A stretch of 64,000 nucleotides of DNA. It comes from Raphanus sativus (taxonomy: Eukaryota; Streptophyta; Magnoliopsida; Brassicales; Brassicaceae). Position 1 is the stretch's first letter; each line of letters opens with the position of its first letter. This document shows positions 63,994-64,000 of the stretch, piece after piece. The notes below the pieces were generated by a model. It was not told the DNA's origin, did not search any database, and saw only the letters and a program-made list of their open reading frames with translations. The DNA lies in the NCBI RefSeq assembly GCF_000801105.2, contig NC_079516.1, positions 12,400,001 to 12,464,000 of the forward strand, read 5' to 3'. The translations under genes were made by a program, and so were the position numbers.

Positions 63994-64000
63994 CTTACCC

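Larger units (their letters stand above)
59891..63998 (+). mobile_element. Young Ty3/gypsy LTR retrotransposon with 5-bp target duplication, integrase-truncated
   Basis: The element body is 59896-63993. Both LTRs are 328 bp, begin TGATAAGCTACAGC and end AAACTCTATCA (TG...CA), and differ at one base by my reading (C at about 60118 versus T in the second copy). CTTAC stands before the first LTR (59891-59895) and after the second (63994-63998). The interior carries one uninterrupted gag-pol frame up to the integrase zinc-binding domain, after which it jumps to the 3' LTR, so the integrase core and polypurine tract are missing. The one mismatch over 328 bp implies recent insertion. The coding order PR-RT-RH-IN is that of the Ty3/gypsy class. 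Confidence 0.93.

Overview
The window is nuclear DNA of a flowering plant of the mustard family, most likely Brassica or a close relative. It has short GT-AG introns, AT-rich intergenic DNA, Helitron tails of the ACCCGCCC...GGGCGGGT...CTAG type, and a gene order I recognise from Arabidopsis thaliana chromosome 5. Read left to right the genes follow the Arabidopsis order backwards, roughly At5g64240 to At5g63940: metacaspase 3 (MC3), an uncharacterised protein, LNK1, PI4K beta 1, PSAN, PMT26, TBL14, SAL2 with a broken SAL paralogue, RGLG3 and a kinase C-terminus. Several Arabidopsis genes of this interval are absent, as expected after fractionation in a mesopolyploid. Arabidopsis locus names are recalled and matched by product and order; no database was searched.

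1-12 kb: a decayed glycine-rich coding stretch, a Tourist-like MITE, MC3 (minus), an intronless Crooked-neck/Clf1 splicing-factor gene (plus) flanked by diverged direct repeats, and a two-exon uncharacterised gene (minus). 12-23.4 kb: a clock co-activator LNK1 copy with a damaged N-terminus and shortened C-terminus, a 100-N assembly gap, a PI4-kinase beta gene whose 14 downstream exons are intact but whose exons beside the gap are full of frameshifts, and photosystem I subunit PSAN. 23.7-32.6 kb: three intact genes, PMT26 (minus), TBL14 (plus) and SAL2 (minus).

33-47 kb is an accessory zone. A second SAL gene has been broken up, a fragment of a QWRF/AUG8-like gene sits in one of its introns, and scraps of SAL exons recur beside four to five copies of a repeat module of about 0.8 kb. 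One copy of the module carries a 1,514-bp transposon with a perfect 9-bp target duplication whose arms are palindromes of palindromes. 47-54 kb holds Helitron tails and a decayed RPA-like (DUF223) reading frame, then AT-rich DNA. 54.4-56.2 kb is RGLG3 with one frameshift. 57.6-59.3 kb is a nest of Helitron ends inside a non-autonomous hAT element with an 8-bp target duplication. 59.36-64 kb holds the last exons of a receptor-like kinase; a young Ty3/gypsy retrotransposon landed exactly on the 5' splice site of the preceding intron.

The single-copy genes are ordinary housekeeping and signalling genes with no operon-like relation. The most informative content is in the mobile elements: three insertions can be dated or proven from their own target-site duplications. 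Frameshifts cluster near the assembly gap, so part of the apparent gene damage may be sequence error.
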